64,000 nucleotides of DNA from Adineta vaga (lineage: Eukaryota > Rotifera). Below the pieces are notes generated by a model that was not told the DNA's origin, did no database searches, and worked only from the letters and a program-made list of their open reading frames with translations. Position 1 is the stretch's first letter, and each line of letters begins with the position of its first letter. Positions 34,001 to 43,800 of the stretch are shown in pieces. The stretch spans positions 7,068,001 through 7,132,000 of the forward strand of contig CP075494.1 in NCBI GenBank assembly GCA_021613535.1, read 5' to 3'. Both the position numbers and the translations under genes were made by a program.

Positions 34001-36475
34001 AACATCGATTCGATGACACCCCAATGCTTTAATTGCAGCTAATGCAGCAACAATAATTGATTTACCTTCACCTGTTGATATCTGTGCTAAACATCCCGTA
34101 TTTGTTGTATTCAAATTTGGATTTAAGAATAACCATAATGCAAGAATTTGAGTATCTTTTGGATAAAAGTTTTTAAATAGATAAATAGCTTGACTAACAA
34201 CGACAATCGCGTTTTGAACATCTTTTTCGACTGATAATAATCGATTTCCTCTGACTTTCTTTGACCATTTTTTAATATCATCTACAGTCCAAAGTTTCAC
34301 AGGTTGATCAGAGATTTCCGAATCAATTGATTCATCTCGTTTATCAACTAATGATTTTAAAACGCTTAAAATGTCCGTACTGCGAAGGTAATCTTGTATT
34401 GATTTATTCAAACTGTTTTTATCTTCTTTCATTAATCTAATTAATTCATCAAAATCTCTTTTTATCGATCGTTTTTTCTCCATATAATCTTCAATTTGTT
34501 GTTCCCATTCGTTATTTTCTGTCTTTTGAAGGATGATAAGAATATCCTCGTTCAATAACCATTCATTATTGGAAATATTCATTAATAAATGAATAACATT
34601 TTGAGAAATAAATGTTTCATCTGGAATAGCATCGATTAGTTGAAACATTTTCTCTTCTGAATACGAAGTTTTGATGATTTCTAAATATTGAATAATTTTT
34701 GTTCGTTCATCTTCTAAAGCTTTTCTGTTCAATTGTAATTTTTGAATAATCCGAAATCGTGTTAAATAAGGTAATAAACTATTGAATGTTTTCGAATGAA
34801 TATCTTCTATGATCAATTGATCATCTATTGGATTTTGAACATCTGATTTCCATGTCAAAGAATTGATGATTTTCATTAGAATTGTTGTTTCAGTTAGATA
34901 TGTAAGAACTATTCTTTGTAAATCATTGAAATTAATTAAATAATTAGGATCTTTTTTCAATTCATAGGTAAATCGAGTTCTTAGGAAACGAAAGAATATT
35001 TCTTTGTCATTAACATTGATATTTTGATTTAATTTGATCATTTTTAATGTTGTAGATATATTCTTTAATGATTGATTATATGTAATTTCGATTTGATAAT
35101 ATTTTGATTCGATAAATTCATCTGAATGATTCAAATCTTCAATTTTCAGATCATTGAAATTGAATTGATCGAAGTAACGATCAAATATCATATTTAAATC
35201 ATCTTCTATCTTGTCAAAATTTAAATACAAAAGCCAATTTTCCATACGAAAGTTTTCTAAGAATTTTACCGATCGATTGAAATTGTTTGTAACCGATAGC
35301 AAAGAAAAAATTTCAGCTAATTTTTCAAGATTCAGTTTTGTAGAATTCGAATTGATTAATTTGGCTTGCAATAAAGTTGCTAATCTCATGAAATTTTCAA
35401 AGCCAACAAAGAAATAAAGAGTGTCGATCGATGATTTCAATATTTGAATAGAATTCAAATCTTTGATGAATTGATTCATTAGACCAAGTGGTGTGGTTTG
35501 TAAATTGAATGATTCAACTTTTTCGTTGGAATATTTCAAAATGTAACTGATTGTTTCCATCGAATCTTTCTTTTCTTTGATTTTTGTTTGCCAAATAGTA
35601 ATTAAAGTATCGTCATCGTCAACGTTAGTTTGTTTTTCTTTGATTGAATGGTCAATAAAATTAAATTGACTTTTTAAATGATCACAATCGAATTTATAGA
35701 ATTTGAGTAAAGTTACAAGAAATAAATCAACCGATAGATCACTTATTTCTCGATTCCATTCATGGACATCAGTTTCAGTGATGATGTCTTTGATATTTTT
35801 GATTTGCATCGAATTTTTAAACGTATCAAATGTTAATGATTTATCAGGACTTTGTTTGAACATTATTTTTAAATATTCATCGAAAAATTTCTCTTTTATC
35901 GAATGAAACTTTTTGATTAATTTATCTTTTCCTTTCCATTGTTCTTCTTCACTTATCATTTGACGTGAAAGTTCATTCAAAACTGTAAATTTCATTTCTA
36001 AAGGTATTTTTGCATTACTTATTTCTTCCATTGGAATTTGCACTTCTTCCTCTACTTCATGAACTATTTCTGGTTCAGGTACATTGTTAGTTGTCGTATT
36101 TGCAATTTCTAAGCTTTGTTTTATTTTCAAATTCTTTAATTCTAAGGTCGTTTTTGTAAATAATTGATTAATTCGATCAAAATATGATTGACCAAGTTTT
36201 GGAATTGATTGATTCGTAGTCGATAAACAATTATCTACTTTCTTCAACCATGTTTTAATGATTTCATCGATTGTATCCAATTTTACTTGATAATCACTAT
36301 GTAACATGTTTAATTCTTGTTGTAATTGATTTTCTTGTATACGTAAACGAAAGATATTTTCAAATTCATAGAAATAATTGTATTTAATTGTTGATTGTTG
36401 AATTTTCTTACTACGAATGATATCTTTAAACTTTTGAATCGATGCTGTAAATATTTCAATTGCTTTATTTAACAA
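28025..36475 (-). CDS. Giant SecA-like protein, segment 4 (SecA core plus C-terminal effector-like domains)
   Basis: An uninterrupted 2,816-codon frame. A long helical N-terminal region leads to a SecA-type ATPase core. This has the P-loop STGEGKS (residues ~798-805, near 34060-34080), Walker B IDEVDSM (~923-930), the motif V region TNLAGRGTD (~1232-1240) and motif VI QAFGRTARKG (~1270-1279). A TPR-like stretch (LIKLGKYYRDSENWSKALICYQEAG) follows. A hydrophobic, possibly membrane-inserting region lies at ~1955-2030 (30390-30610). A Cys-containing block NDCYYNVVLVANA is near residue 2490. The C-terminal part has SWHHIVKW (~2624) and VWNPNIVIPGP..DP, resembling WHH/HNH-type nuclease domains of bacterial secreted proteins. 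The first codon given is not an ATG; the frame continues upstream to about 36690, where it meets segment 3 in another frame. The ATPase call is firm; the effector reading is inference. Confidence 0.85.
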   Translation of the reverse strand: MLNKAIEIFTASIQKFKDIIRSKKIQQSTIKYNYFYEFENIFRLRIQENQLQQELNMLHSDYQVKLDTIDEIIKTWLKKVDNCLSTTNQSIPKLGQSYFDRINQLFTKTTLELKNLKIKQSLEIANTTTNNVPEPEIVHEVEEEVQIPMEEISNAKIPLEMKFTVLNELSRQMISEEEQWKGKDKLIKKFHSIKEKFFDEYLKIMFKQSPDKSLTFDTFKNSMQIKNIKDIITETDVHEWNREISDLSVDLFLVTLLKFYKFDCDHLKSQFNFIDHSIKEKQTNVDDDDTLITIWQTKIKEKKDSMETISYILKYSNEKVESFNLQTTPLGLMNQFIKDLNSIQILKSSIDTLYFFVGFENFMRLATLLQAKLINSNSTKLNLEKLAEIFSLLSVTNNFNRSVKFLENFRMENWLLYLNFDKIEDDLNMIFDRYFDQFNFNDLKIEDLNHSDEFIESKYYQIEITYNQSLKNISTTLKMIKLNQNINVNDKEIFFRFLRTRFTYELKKDPNYLINFNDLQRIVLTYLTETTILMKIINSLTWKSDVQNPIDDQLIIEDIHSKTFNSLLPYLTRFRIIQKLQLNRKALEDERTKIIQYLEIIKTSYSEEKMFQLIDAIPDETFISQNVIHLLMNISNNEWLLNEDILIILQKTENNEWEQQIEDYMEKKRSIKRDFDELIRLMKEDKNSLNKSIQDYLRSTDILSVLKSLVDKRDESIDSEISDQPVKLWTVDDIKKWSKKVRGNRLLSVEKDVQNAIVVVSQAIYLFKNFYPKDTQILALWLFLNPNLNTTNTGCLAQISTGEGKSIIVAALAAIKALGCHRIDVITSSSVLAIRDAKEFEPFFFMFGLQVSNNCDVFCEQGDGKQTVEEIRKLRYYNLKGPVDVIYGECSCFERDISLTEFNKNDPNQNIIGQRLSKNSISSVIIDEVDSMLLDKANMVLYLSHNIDTLKSLERIFISIWQTINQPMFDAIRGHMIDDTLIGEVSNMILEQINEKNIEIPEYDSHNCDYINIRSFIKRRMITWIRSAFHVRDMIPNDTYIVSRDKSDKSSKSEVQITVMDKDTGTEQLSTRWSNGVHQFLQLKHMRRLTPESLKAVFISNMSFFKRYKNHIIGLTGSLGSSDEQFLLDKVYQLRFFELPRFKQELFRELKGNVTTGQNTWLESIQNALDREIKTKLGTKDRRRAVLIICENVKSVLVLKEYLSSSYPNVKDYKSAYEDFHIDQMNPGDIIIATNLAGRGTDLETSDKLEANGGLHVITTYLPTNIRIEMQAFGRTARKGNKGTGEYIIISQYGLTIETLKQLRNQQEKERLEAFLINDLPKIQIEEDLLQGFTDDNDDDQLSCLGFTKLYQKIENKLSNDNSIRYHGYLYKQFQMNSLKNRWAFWLDSMTESINMINVIGKKKIIEKFNEFQLTIENDIEANDFQKLIIEPSELIKLGKYYRDSENWSKALICYQEAGLDRFYASTNYYTSSCRQNINYFRGLESKHEFKRSLLCVKQSLEKEFQFLTNATQVAVEIGEKNRKLGLANYGNEYDKQVKEKSTIWNIFSGTVINAIGSSIDSKDLTGNKYLSDEKKAEQLFNELKQKEFIKPSRITKKPIESLDLPSIFNNQETKDAFMNYLQEKWKERHSNDLSEFNEKVFQKAIMEKKIFIPYLESVIKKLKKDGFITQIINASGDQLYLIHNFDQEKLEKECFSDELLPIKSILFDWAGNVVKERTVLGTKTEILSKINTFLTLKKATNVTECQWKIFDKFLEKHQCFEEVNQFRIQKHKIMKTNNNEYKYFNLYDFERHYTDDFEKFDTILRQSFLKMIIAQEDLDNGDSYITLKESIYTNDFNLHKTEEEAINYLWNYLQSTPLIKQPRINIRLTTSKEVDEQRKVIEKEIKSFLDFELPIDKKEELEEAVRTVFNIIDQTIGDLKKMPDDKTITSYLQIKTNCFLDNKKHVPEALDEFIDLAFDVIFHLQEKKDPPQWYEIAAVIALGVIQVTAGVLAKAFIPFAGQLIGEFLISTGCDDILFGISCAMSGEFSWEKYWQHKKQSMKTSAITAVVFVGVSYLKNAKRLKSLKKAWAFQQLTGAQKLHTAAAALHTTANISKYVGKEIAKTLVQTGLAELASMGIGKMLDTLSDTYESELRDKIAASLKGSWNILETEMLEIFRVTEGKDSIGIIDDCINRKLQNVSEDGAFKNFTRRCGPVIQGLGKALADVSGMKGTIINMLISRAPTLVGLGISIKDIIGMISNFINSLVNDLKDARKSWKNTCQEYKLTEANKNCFDKYQKEKFDQISSCLMENFNQKLKSGILAPVLNYASNMMISRGIESVAGTDRVERLANTFELIHAASNPLDTKTRYADNLAIYVAEARPIDITKLNIDLKDVCPANGGGENLEKMIELYGDAVTVFYGKDGQIYVQRPSSKEYYESVRGDKPAGIHEQKKIDTVLGCEVTKDEVTNGEQQCTLRREDGSDINFIIKDNGDGTKHAELLVNGKSISIDTNSQNKNDCYYNVVLVANAMSQGESFEDARKILDDEKVVKDLRENVSLAMKNDPKLLDEFQWTNRTNIRAHYDSLTGLRQNPENKNLELSADDVKSIRDWIEKKKTNKDRPEKFNRQTKLKGIDGENELVLSWHHIVKWQTIVDGIQDDTKLLSDEEFKTKMENYLNDRRNLMNKKYILDEMRETRRDRDVTRHNKAKDIYILRQSLVWNPNIVIPGPDGKIRTNDPDHVAPDDPNFGSEIDKALISKRHGNVFVGENPTSNMLEKISAMDIRERGRSVWNRDLNNARRKFVYDELLKKRGNPYLSFKGPGDSRRLNLSNGELN

Positions 36476-36501
36476 ATCTTGTTTTGTTGTTGGATCATAT
36501 T

Positions 36502-37827
36502 CTAATAATCTCCAAGAGAAATATTGGAATGTTTCGTTGAAACTTTCAAAAAATTTATTGTATTCGAGTTTAGTATGAAATTTGCTAATGGATTCGTCAA
36601 ATAAAATTGAGAATTCCTCGAAAATAATAATACTATCTTCGCTTGTATAGTTATTCTCGAGAACATGTTGGTAGAATCTGCAATGTCATCATCAAGTTTA
36701 ATAGGTAAAATTATCTTTGTAAATTGGCACAAATCCGAATTAATTTGATTGTTTAAATAAATATGAACTTTATTGATAAATTGTTTTTTATCAGGAATTG
36801 TTTGTAATTTTTCAATTTCGGTTAATAAATCTTTTAAGATAATTAACTGTTTGTTATGATCAGCATTGGAAAGTTTCAATAATTTTTCTATATTAAGATT
36901 TACACACGATTTTTCTCGTTCTTTATTCAATAAATCACTAGTGGAAATATTAAACCAAAATAAGTCAATGATTTTTTGTATCAAATCATTTAAACTCTTC
37001 TTCTCTTCTTCATATTTAGTTAATTCATCTTTGTATTTCAAATTCAATTTTGATTTCGCTAGTTTTATTAAAAACATTCGATAATCCATTTGAATTGATT
37101 CTATTTTGTCGAATTTTGTTATTTGCTCTTCAATTTTTTGTAACATTGCCCAATCAAAAGTGTCATTAGTCATCTCGAAATTTAAAAGAATCTTCTTCAG
37201 AATCGACTGATAGTTTGCTGTTTCAATTGACGTGCGTTTTTCCGTAACAGTCTTGAGTAAATCGAATATTCGTTGATTATTAACCGATTTTGATTGTTTT
37301 AATTCATCATTAAATTTATCAAAATGCTTTTCTAACGAACAATCTTTTGAAAAATCTATTTTTTCGATAAATAATCGAATTTTTAAATTGATTTGTTCTA
37401 ATTGTTGTTTGGATATTTTAAGACAATTCAATGGCGTAAGAATCAATGCTGCATTTAATTCTTTAGTACATGCTAAAATATCTGACCATTGTAATTTATG
37501 GATTTGAAAAGTGTTTTTTATTGCTACAATTGTATTGAATAATTCGTTTTTTTTAAATTCAATCGATTCAATTGTTTTTTCTTGTAAACATTTGGATAGA
37601 TAGTTAAATGTGATATTTAAAATACGATTTTTGTGTTTAACACCGATGAATAAATTTGCAAAATCGTTGTCAAGATTAGCGATTAAATTTTCATATTGTT
37701 CATCAATTAACAAACTAAATTGCTTGAATAATTCAAGAAATTGTTTATCTTTTTCATTCTTAATTAAATTTTGAAAAAATTCATCCAATGAAAGTAAAAC
37801 ATTGACATTAATAGTTGAGTGTTTCAA
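36502..37827 (-). CDS. Giant SecA-like protein, segment 3 (helical)
   Basis: A 441-codon frame with mostly charged, heptad-like helices (KNEKDKQFLELFKQF and similar) and no recognised domain. It begins without an ATG, overlaps the end of segment 2 by about 20 nt in a shifted frame, and its own stop falls 27 nt before the segment 4 frame start. From about 36690 downward the other frame looks more like the continuing protein, so the last ~60 codons of this frame are probably out-of-frame reading. The natural explanation is that segments 1 to 4 belong to one very long protein. Confidence 0.6.
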   Translation of the reverse strand: MKHSTINVNVLLSLDEFFQNLIKNEKDKQFLELFKQFSLLIDEQYENLIANLDNDFANLFIGVKHKNRILNITFNYLSKCLQEKTIESIEFKKNELFNTIVAIKNTFQIHKLQWSDILACTKELNAALILTPLNCLKISKQQLEQINLKIRLFIEKIDFSKDCSLEKHFDKFNDELKQSKSVNNQRIFDLLKTVTEKRTSIETANYQSILKKILLNFEMTNDTFDWAMLQKIEEQITKFDKIESIQMDYRMFLIKLAKSKLNLKYKDELTKYEEEKKSLNDLIQKIIDLFWFNISTSDLLNKEREKSCVNLNIEKLLKLSNADHNKQLIILKDLLTEIEKLQTIPDKKQFINKVHIYLNNQINSDLCQFTKIILPIKLDDDIADSTNMFSRITIQAKIVLLFSRNSQFYLTNPLANFILNSNTINFLKVSTKHSNISLGDY

Positions 37828-40800
37828 GATGCTTAAAACTATTGAAATAAGTTGTTAATATTTCAATTGAACGTTTTGATTCATCTTTGATGAAAATTTC
37901 AAGAAAAAATTTTTCATCGAAGGAAAAATTCGTTTTATAAATCGAGCCATTTTTTGCTTTAATCAGTGAATAAAGTTCTTCTAAATTCCTCTGATCATCA
38001 GTTGCCGGCATGGCATTGATTAATTGAAATAATTCTTTATTGTGATCTTTTTTCAAAACAAAAGAATCGATTTTATTATCTTGTAAACATCGATAGACAA
38101 TTTGAAATTCTTCTTCACTAATTTTACTTAGAATGATTTCATCTTGATGAGAAACTTTGGCCAGATGATCTCTTGATAAAACTCTTAGTGAATATTTCTC
38201 GAATGTCATAATGTTTGCTTTGAATTCATTCAAAATAGGATTAATCTCAGCGATATTATTAAGTCCACTCGTCAATATCAGACAATATTTTTGTAGACGA
38301 TTTCGAAATAAAATTGCATAGTCAATTAAGGTTTTAAAGTCCGAATTAGTATTGTTTTTCTCAAAAAATTCCTTGATCATTTGCATTAATTCTGAATAGA
38401 TTGTATATACCTTTGAAACATTTAATTTATTTGATGATGTTACATAGATTTCATCAACGTAATCGAACAATGTTAAATAACCATTATCAATTAAATCTTT
38501 CAAATGAGTTTGAAAGCTTTCTTTGAGTTTGTGTTTATCTGGATCTAAAGATGATGAGTCATCGATATAAGATGAAAATTGTTTCTTTTTTTCTTCATAT
38601 ATATTTAAGATTTCGTCGAAATAGTAGCGTTTTAATATTTGATTGTTTTTCATGATAGTTTCGTATAGAATCTTATTTCTTAGATCATCCTTTTGTTCGA
38701 ACTTTTCAGATAATTTTTGAGCGATTTGTTCGATTTGATTTTTGATTGAAGTATCCAATCCTTTTTTTGTTATTTTGATTAATAAATCATCAAATATCGA
38801 TAAGAATATGTAGAATACGATCATAATATCATCTTCACATCCATTCAATAAGTGTTTGATGGTATTTTCTAAGATGGGATGAACAATGAAATCTTTCAGA
38901 TCGGACTTTTCTGTTTCAATAGACGAGCGAAGTTTTAATTCATTTTTGAATTTTTCTTGAAGATCGATAATAATATTGAGATTATATAGGATGAAATGTG
39001 TTCGACATGACCATAAATCTGGCGATTCTGAATCAAAAACATGCTTAATTTCATTAGTAACACAACGCTGGATGTTTAATTGTAATTTGTTTTTCAATAA
39101 ATCTAATTTTTCATATACAACTTCTTTCAAGTTATCAAAATATTCGATTTGTTCAGTCGAATATTCCGTAAAACCATTTCTTGATTCAATTTCTTTATAA
39201 AAACTTTTATAGATATAATTTTCTTGTTCTTTCAATAGTTTTACTTCTTCCGTATTAAAATTCAGATTATTCAATATTCCAATTAAATCTTCTTTATCTA
39301 GTAAATGATTTTGTACTTTAAAATTTTGTTTATCTCGAAAATAAATCGTATATCTATTTTGATCATTCTTTGTAATAACAAGTTTATTTCCATTTCTAAT
39401 TTGTATATCATCAGTACTATTAATTTCTCTTGATATTAAGTAAATATAACCAATATATTTGTTATAATCACTGTAAGATAAATCGATGATTTCCGTTGAA
39501 TTTTCTTTTTGATTTTTGTTCATTTTGTCGAGTTTTTCTGATCGTAATTGTTCATATAGTTTTTGAACATTTTGAACAAAAACATGAGGATCTACGCTTT
39601 TGGAAGTATCGATTCCATTCAAAAAATTAATATTTGTTTGTAAATTCATATTTTTATATAACAGACGTATAAGATTTTCACATTTTTGTTGATTCATTAA
39701 TATATTATCGAGACGAATTTTCAGTTTCTTCTTTTCAACTTGGAAAAATAACTTTAACTTTATTATAAAAATCTTTTTATCATTAATTATGCCACTATAT
39801 TGATATTCTTGGATATTAATTAAATATTTATACAAATCTTCGAGAATGATTTTGATTTTCTGTTTGAATTCATCAGTTAAATATAAATTGTTTATAAATT
39901 CGTCAATTTCTGTATTGTTCTCGAAGTTACTTCCGTTTGACCGGATGTGTCGTTGAAATAATCGAAAAATATCGAGTTTTCTATTCTTTTTCATATGATT
40001 AATAATTTGAATATCCTGATCAATATCGTTCTGTTTTTGTTGAAAATAGAATTCGATTTTATCAGTATAGGTTTTCAATTTCTTAAATTGCTCTTCTCGT
40101 ATTAAAAGAATTAGTTCTAATTGATCGAACAAATCGTGAAATAATTCGGATGAACAATTGATTTGTATATAATTTAAATCTCTTCTCATTTTATGTAATA
40201 ATAAACCTTGATTACAATCAATACGAATAAGAAGCAGATGTTCACTAATAAATTGTAAAAAATTTTCAATCTTTTTCTTGCAAAAGATCCTATCTTGTTT
40301 CTTTTCAATGATTTTTCGAAAACAATTGAATATTCTTGCGAGTAAATCAAGATTTTTATCAGTTGATTGAAGAAATTGGTAGATTAATTGTTCAATTACA
40401 TAAATATCCATGCATTCATTCGGATGATAAATAGGTGTACATTCGTTTAGTTGAAAATCTTTAAAAATCTTCTTACCTTGTAATAGTTCTAGTAATGACG
40501 ATAAGAATTTGTGGCTTTTTTCGATGCGTTTTAATGATAATTTTGATTCGATTAAGATACGTGAGATTTCTTTAGAAAATTCGGAATCTTTTCCTACATT
40601 TGGGAAGAAATGAGTTAGATGAGTTTCGTACGCAGCGACTTCATCGATTGGGAAATCATTTTGTTTGAGAAAATTATTCATATGGAATGATTCAAAATCC
40701 TTCGTACTTTGACATCCATCAAATTTAATAATTTGATCAAACACGGACGTTTTCCATTTGATTAATCCTTCATTTCCATATTCTAAACAGATTTCAGTGA

Positions 40801-43800
40801 TGAATGTATTAAAATCTAACTGATTAAGTTTGTTTCTTGTTCGTAGAAATGCTTTCTTTTTTTCTTTTAATTCTTTTAGATCATCCAAGTATTGTTTTAA
40901 TATAAATGGTTCATGTTGTTTACTAATGGGATCATAGAGAACACTTTCGTACGTTTTTGTTAACAAAGAAAAATCTTGATTGATCACATCTTCATCGATT
41001 GCGGTTAATCGACTTCCATCTGAATGTGATAAATTGATTTGATTTGTTTCATTTCTATTAATAATAAAAGAATCTTTTAAACTATTAATGTCAATTTTGA
41101 ATAAAATGTGTTTTCCTTTTCTTTTTAATAATATTATTTCATCGTCTTTTTCTTTGATTTTCAAGTTCAAGAAGTTTATTAAACGATCTTTTTCTGAATT
41201 GTAATGTTTTATTAATCTTTGAATGACCGGATCTTCTGTCTCGAACTGAATACTTTGGCGGACATATGTATCAATAGATAATTTTGATCGAATTGTTGAT
41301 TTATTATCTTGATTAGCATCAGTATCCGATGTTTTTAGAATATTGTTTTCTATTTTCGATTTAATTGTTATGGCATGTAATGCTAATGATTGTTGAGCAA
41401 TTTCATAGGCGTTTTCAAGTAATGAATTGGATAATTGATGTGTTTTAATATGTGTATCGCGTTCATTTAACAATTCATTTTTTTGATCTTGTAATAAGTT
41501 TATGGAATTTGTTATACTATTGGAAATATTATTTGTCCCTTCATTATTATTATGAATGTATTGATTTGATTGATTTTTAATTTGTTGTTCATTGGATTTT
41601 TCTTTGTTTTCACTTGTTTGACGAATTTTTCCGGACTTGATCTGTTGATCAGCAGTTTTCCCTTGACTTCCGCTGATACCAGGTTTCTTCTTAGGTCTTT
41701 CTTCATAGGTGAATTCAACAGTATAAGTAAAAAAACCTAACTCAGCTTTGGTTATATTAATATATCCATGATGAGTTTTCTTCTGCTCGAAATTGTGATA
41801 TCGATGAAATAGAACATCCATACCATCAGATCCTCCATCACCACCTTTACCACCTTCACCATGTTCTCCATGATCTGCGCTTATATTCGATTTATCAATG
41901 AATTCAATTTTGTTAGAATCAATTGTATCGTTAATTTTCGTTTGATTTTCTTCAACATAAACTATACCAGAATGTCCACCAAATCCACCAACACCTGCAT
42001 CACCCCCTTGACCACCATCTCCACCTCTTGTACCTGGTTTCCCCCTACCATGATAGTAACCACGATATAGAGTAGGTAATCCTATTTTTTCTTCGCAATT
42101 ATCACCATTCTTCCCCTTATGACCATTTCCTCCATTTCCTCCATTCCCACCTTTGCCACCATCACCTCCTGATGTTATTAATTTTTCTATATTGTTTTGC
42201 CCTTTAAATTCTTTATTGGCAATTAAATAAATATTTCCACCATTTTCTCCAACGTTACCATTTCCACCGGGTAAACCATCTAATCCATCTTCACTTTCTC
42301 GTGTTGCATGTGGTTGATGTTCAGCATTTTTACCATCTGCGCCTTTGTTTCCTGTTATATCTATTGTTATTTTTTTCTCTGTTTTATCTGCATGAAAATC
42401 AATGACATCCGAACCAACGGTCAAATTAATTCCATGCCAATAATCATTGTTTAATGACATATCTATAAATACATTTGTACCATAAAATTGAACATCTTTA
42501 ATCTTTGAATCTGATATTTTTGCTTGTATATTTTCAATAATATCACTGAAGAAAATATTGTAACCCTTAACAATTATTACTGAACTTTGAATATTTATTT
42601 CCGATTCAGATAAGGCATCTTGAATGATTGAAAGAAGTTGAAATGGAATTTCTCCTTCTTCGCTTGTTCTTAGATATTGATAAAACGATTGTTCTTCACT
42701 TGCATCTTTAAACTTCAAATCGATTTGAAAACAACTGGATGATAGAATCTGTTTAAATTTATCGTCGATTTCATCAAGTGATGTCATAATTTCCATTAAT
42801 TTCTTTCTTTTTTCATATTTCGGTGCAACATTCTCATAAATACTTAAACTCTTGATGATTTCTTCTTTCAATCTATTTAATAAATTCCAATATTGTTGTT
42901 CATTAGCATTTTGTTCAATTAAATCATCAATTAATTTCAATGCAGATTTATGTTCTTCTTCTTTTTCTTTTCGATATTCTTCAATTGATTCAATAAATAA
43001 GTTTTGCAAATCATATAATATATCTGTTAAATCAAGCTTATATTCCAGATCAGCAATTAATGACCAAAAATCGAAACAACATTGATCATAATGATCTGAT
43101 TTTAAATAAAATACAACTTCTTCATTGAAAATTTTCATATTTTTACATTCAACCATTGCTTGAATAAATCTTTTAATATTTGGATTGTCCTTTGTATTTT
43201 TCAGGATATTTTTACTAATTTCATTGTTGAGAAATGTTGAACAAACTGATTTTAAATCAGTTTTAACATCATAAGTTGTTAATAAAACAGTTAAGAACAT
43301 AAAATAATTGACTTGTTTAATTGTTGTATAAGAATTGGAGATTTTTATTAAAACAATGGGTACTTGATTATTGATATAAGTAAATGTATTAGTATCAATT
43401 TCTTCACTTACAAAAAAAAATTTGAAATTTGTTTTGAATTTCTCGTTGAATTTCTCTTCAGACAGAATTTCTTTTTGTAATTCATAATAAGTTTTTGTTA
43501 GAGTATTATCATGATGATTTAGATATTCTTCAACGTCATGTTCTTCAATTAAATGATAAAATAGACAATTAAGTAATGTGCCTGTGAATAAATGAAAACC
43601 ATTTGATTCAGATAGTTTCGATTCTAAATTGCATTTTGTGATCATATTGAATATTTCGAATAAATTCATTTTATTCTTATCAAAAAATGTTAAGTCATCG
43701 ATTTGAACATTTTCTAATTTCAATAAATCAGATTTGAATCTTTCAATTTCATGAAAGATTTTCTTATTGATTTTTTCATTATATTTTTTAGTTGCTAAAT

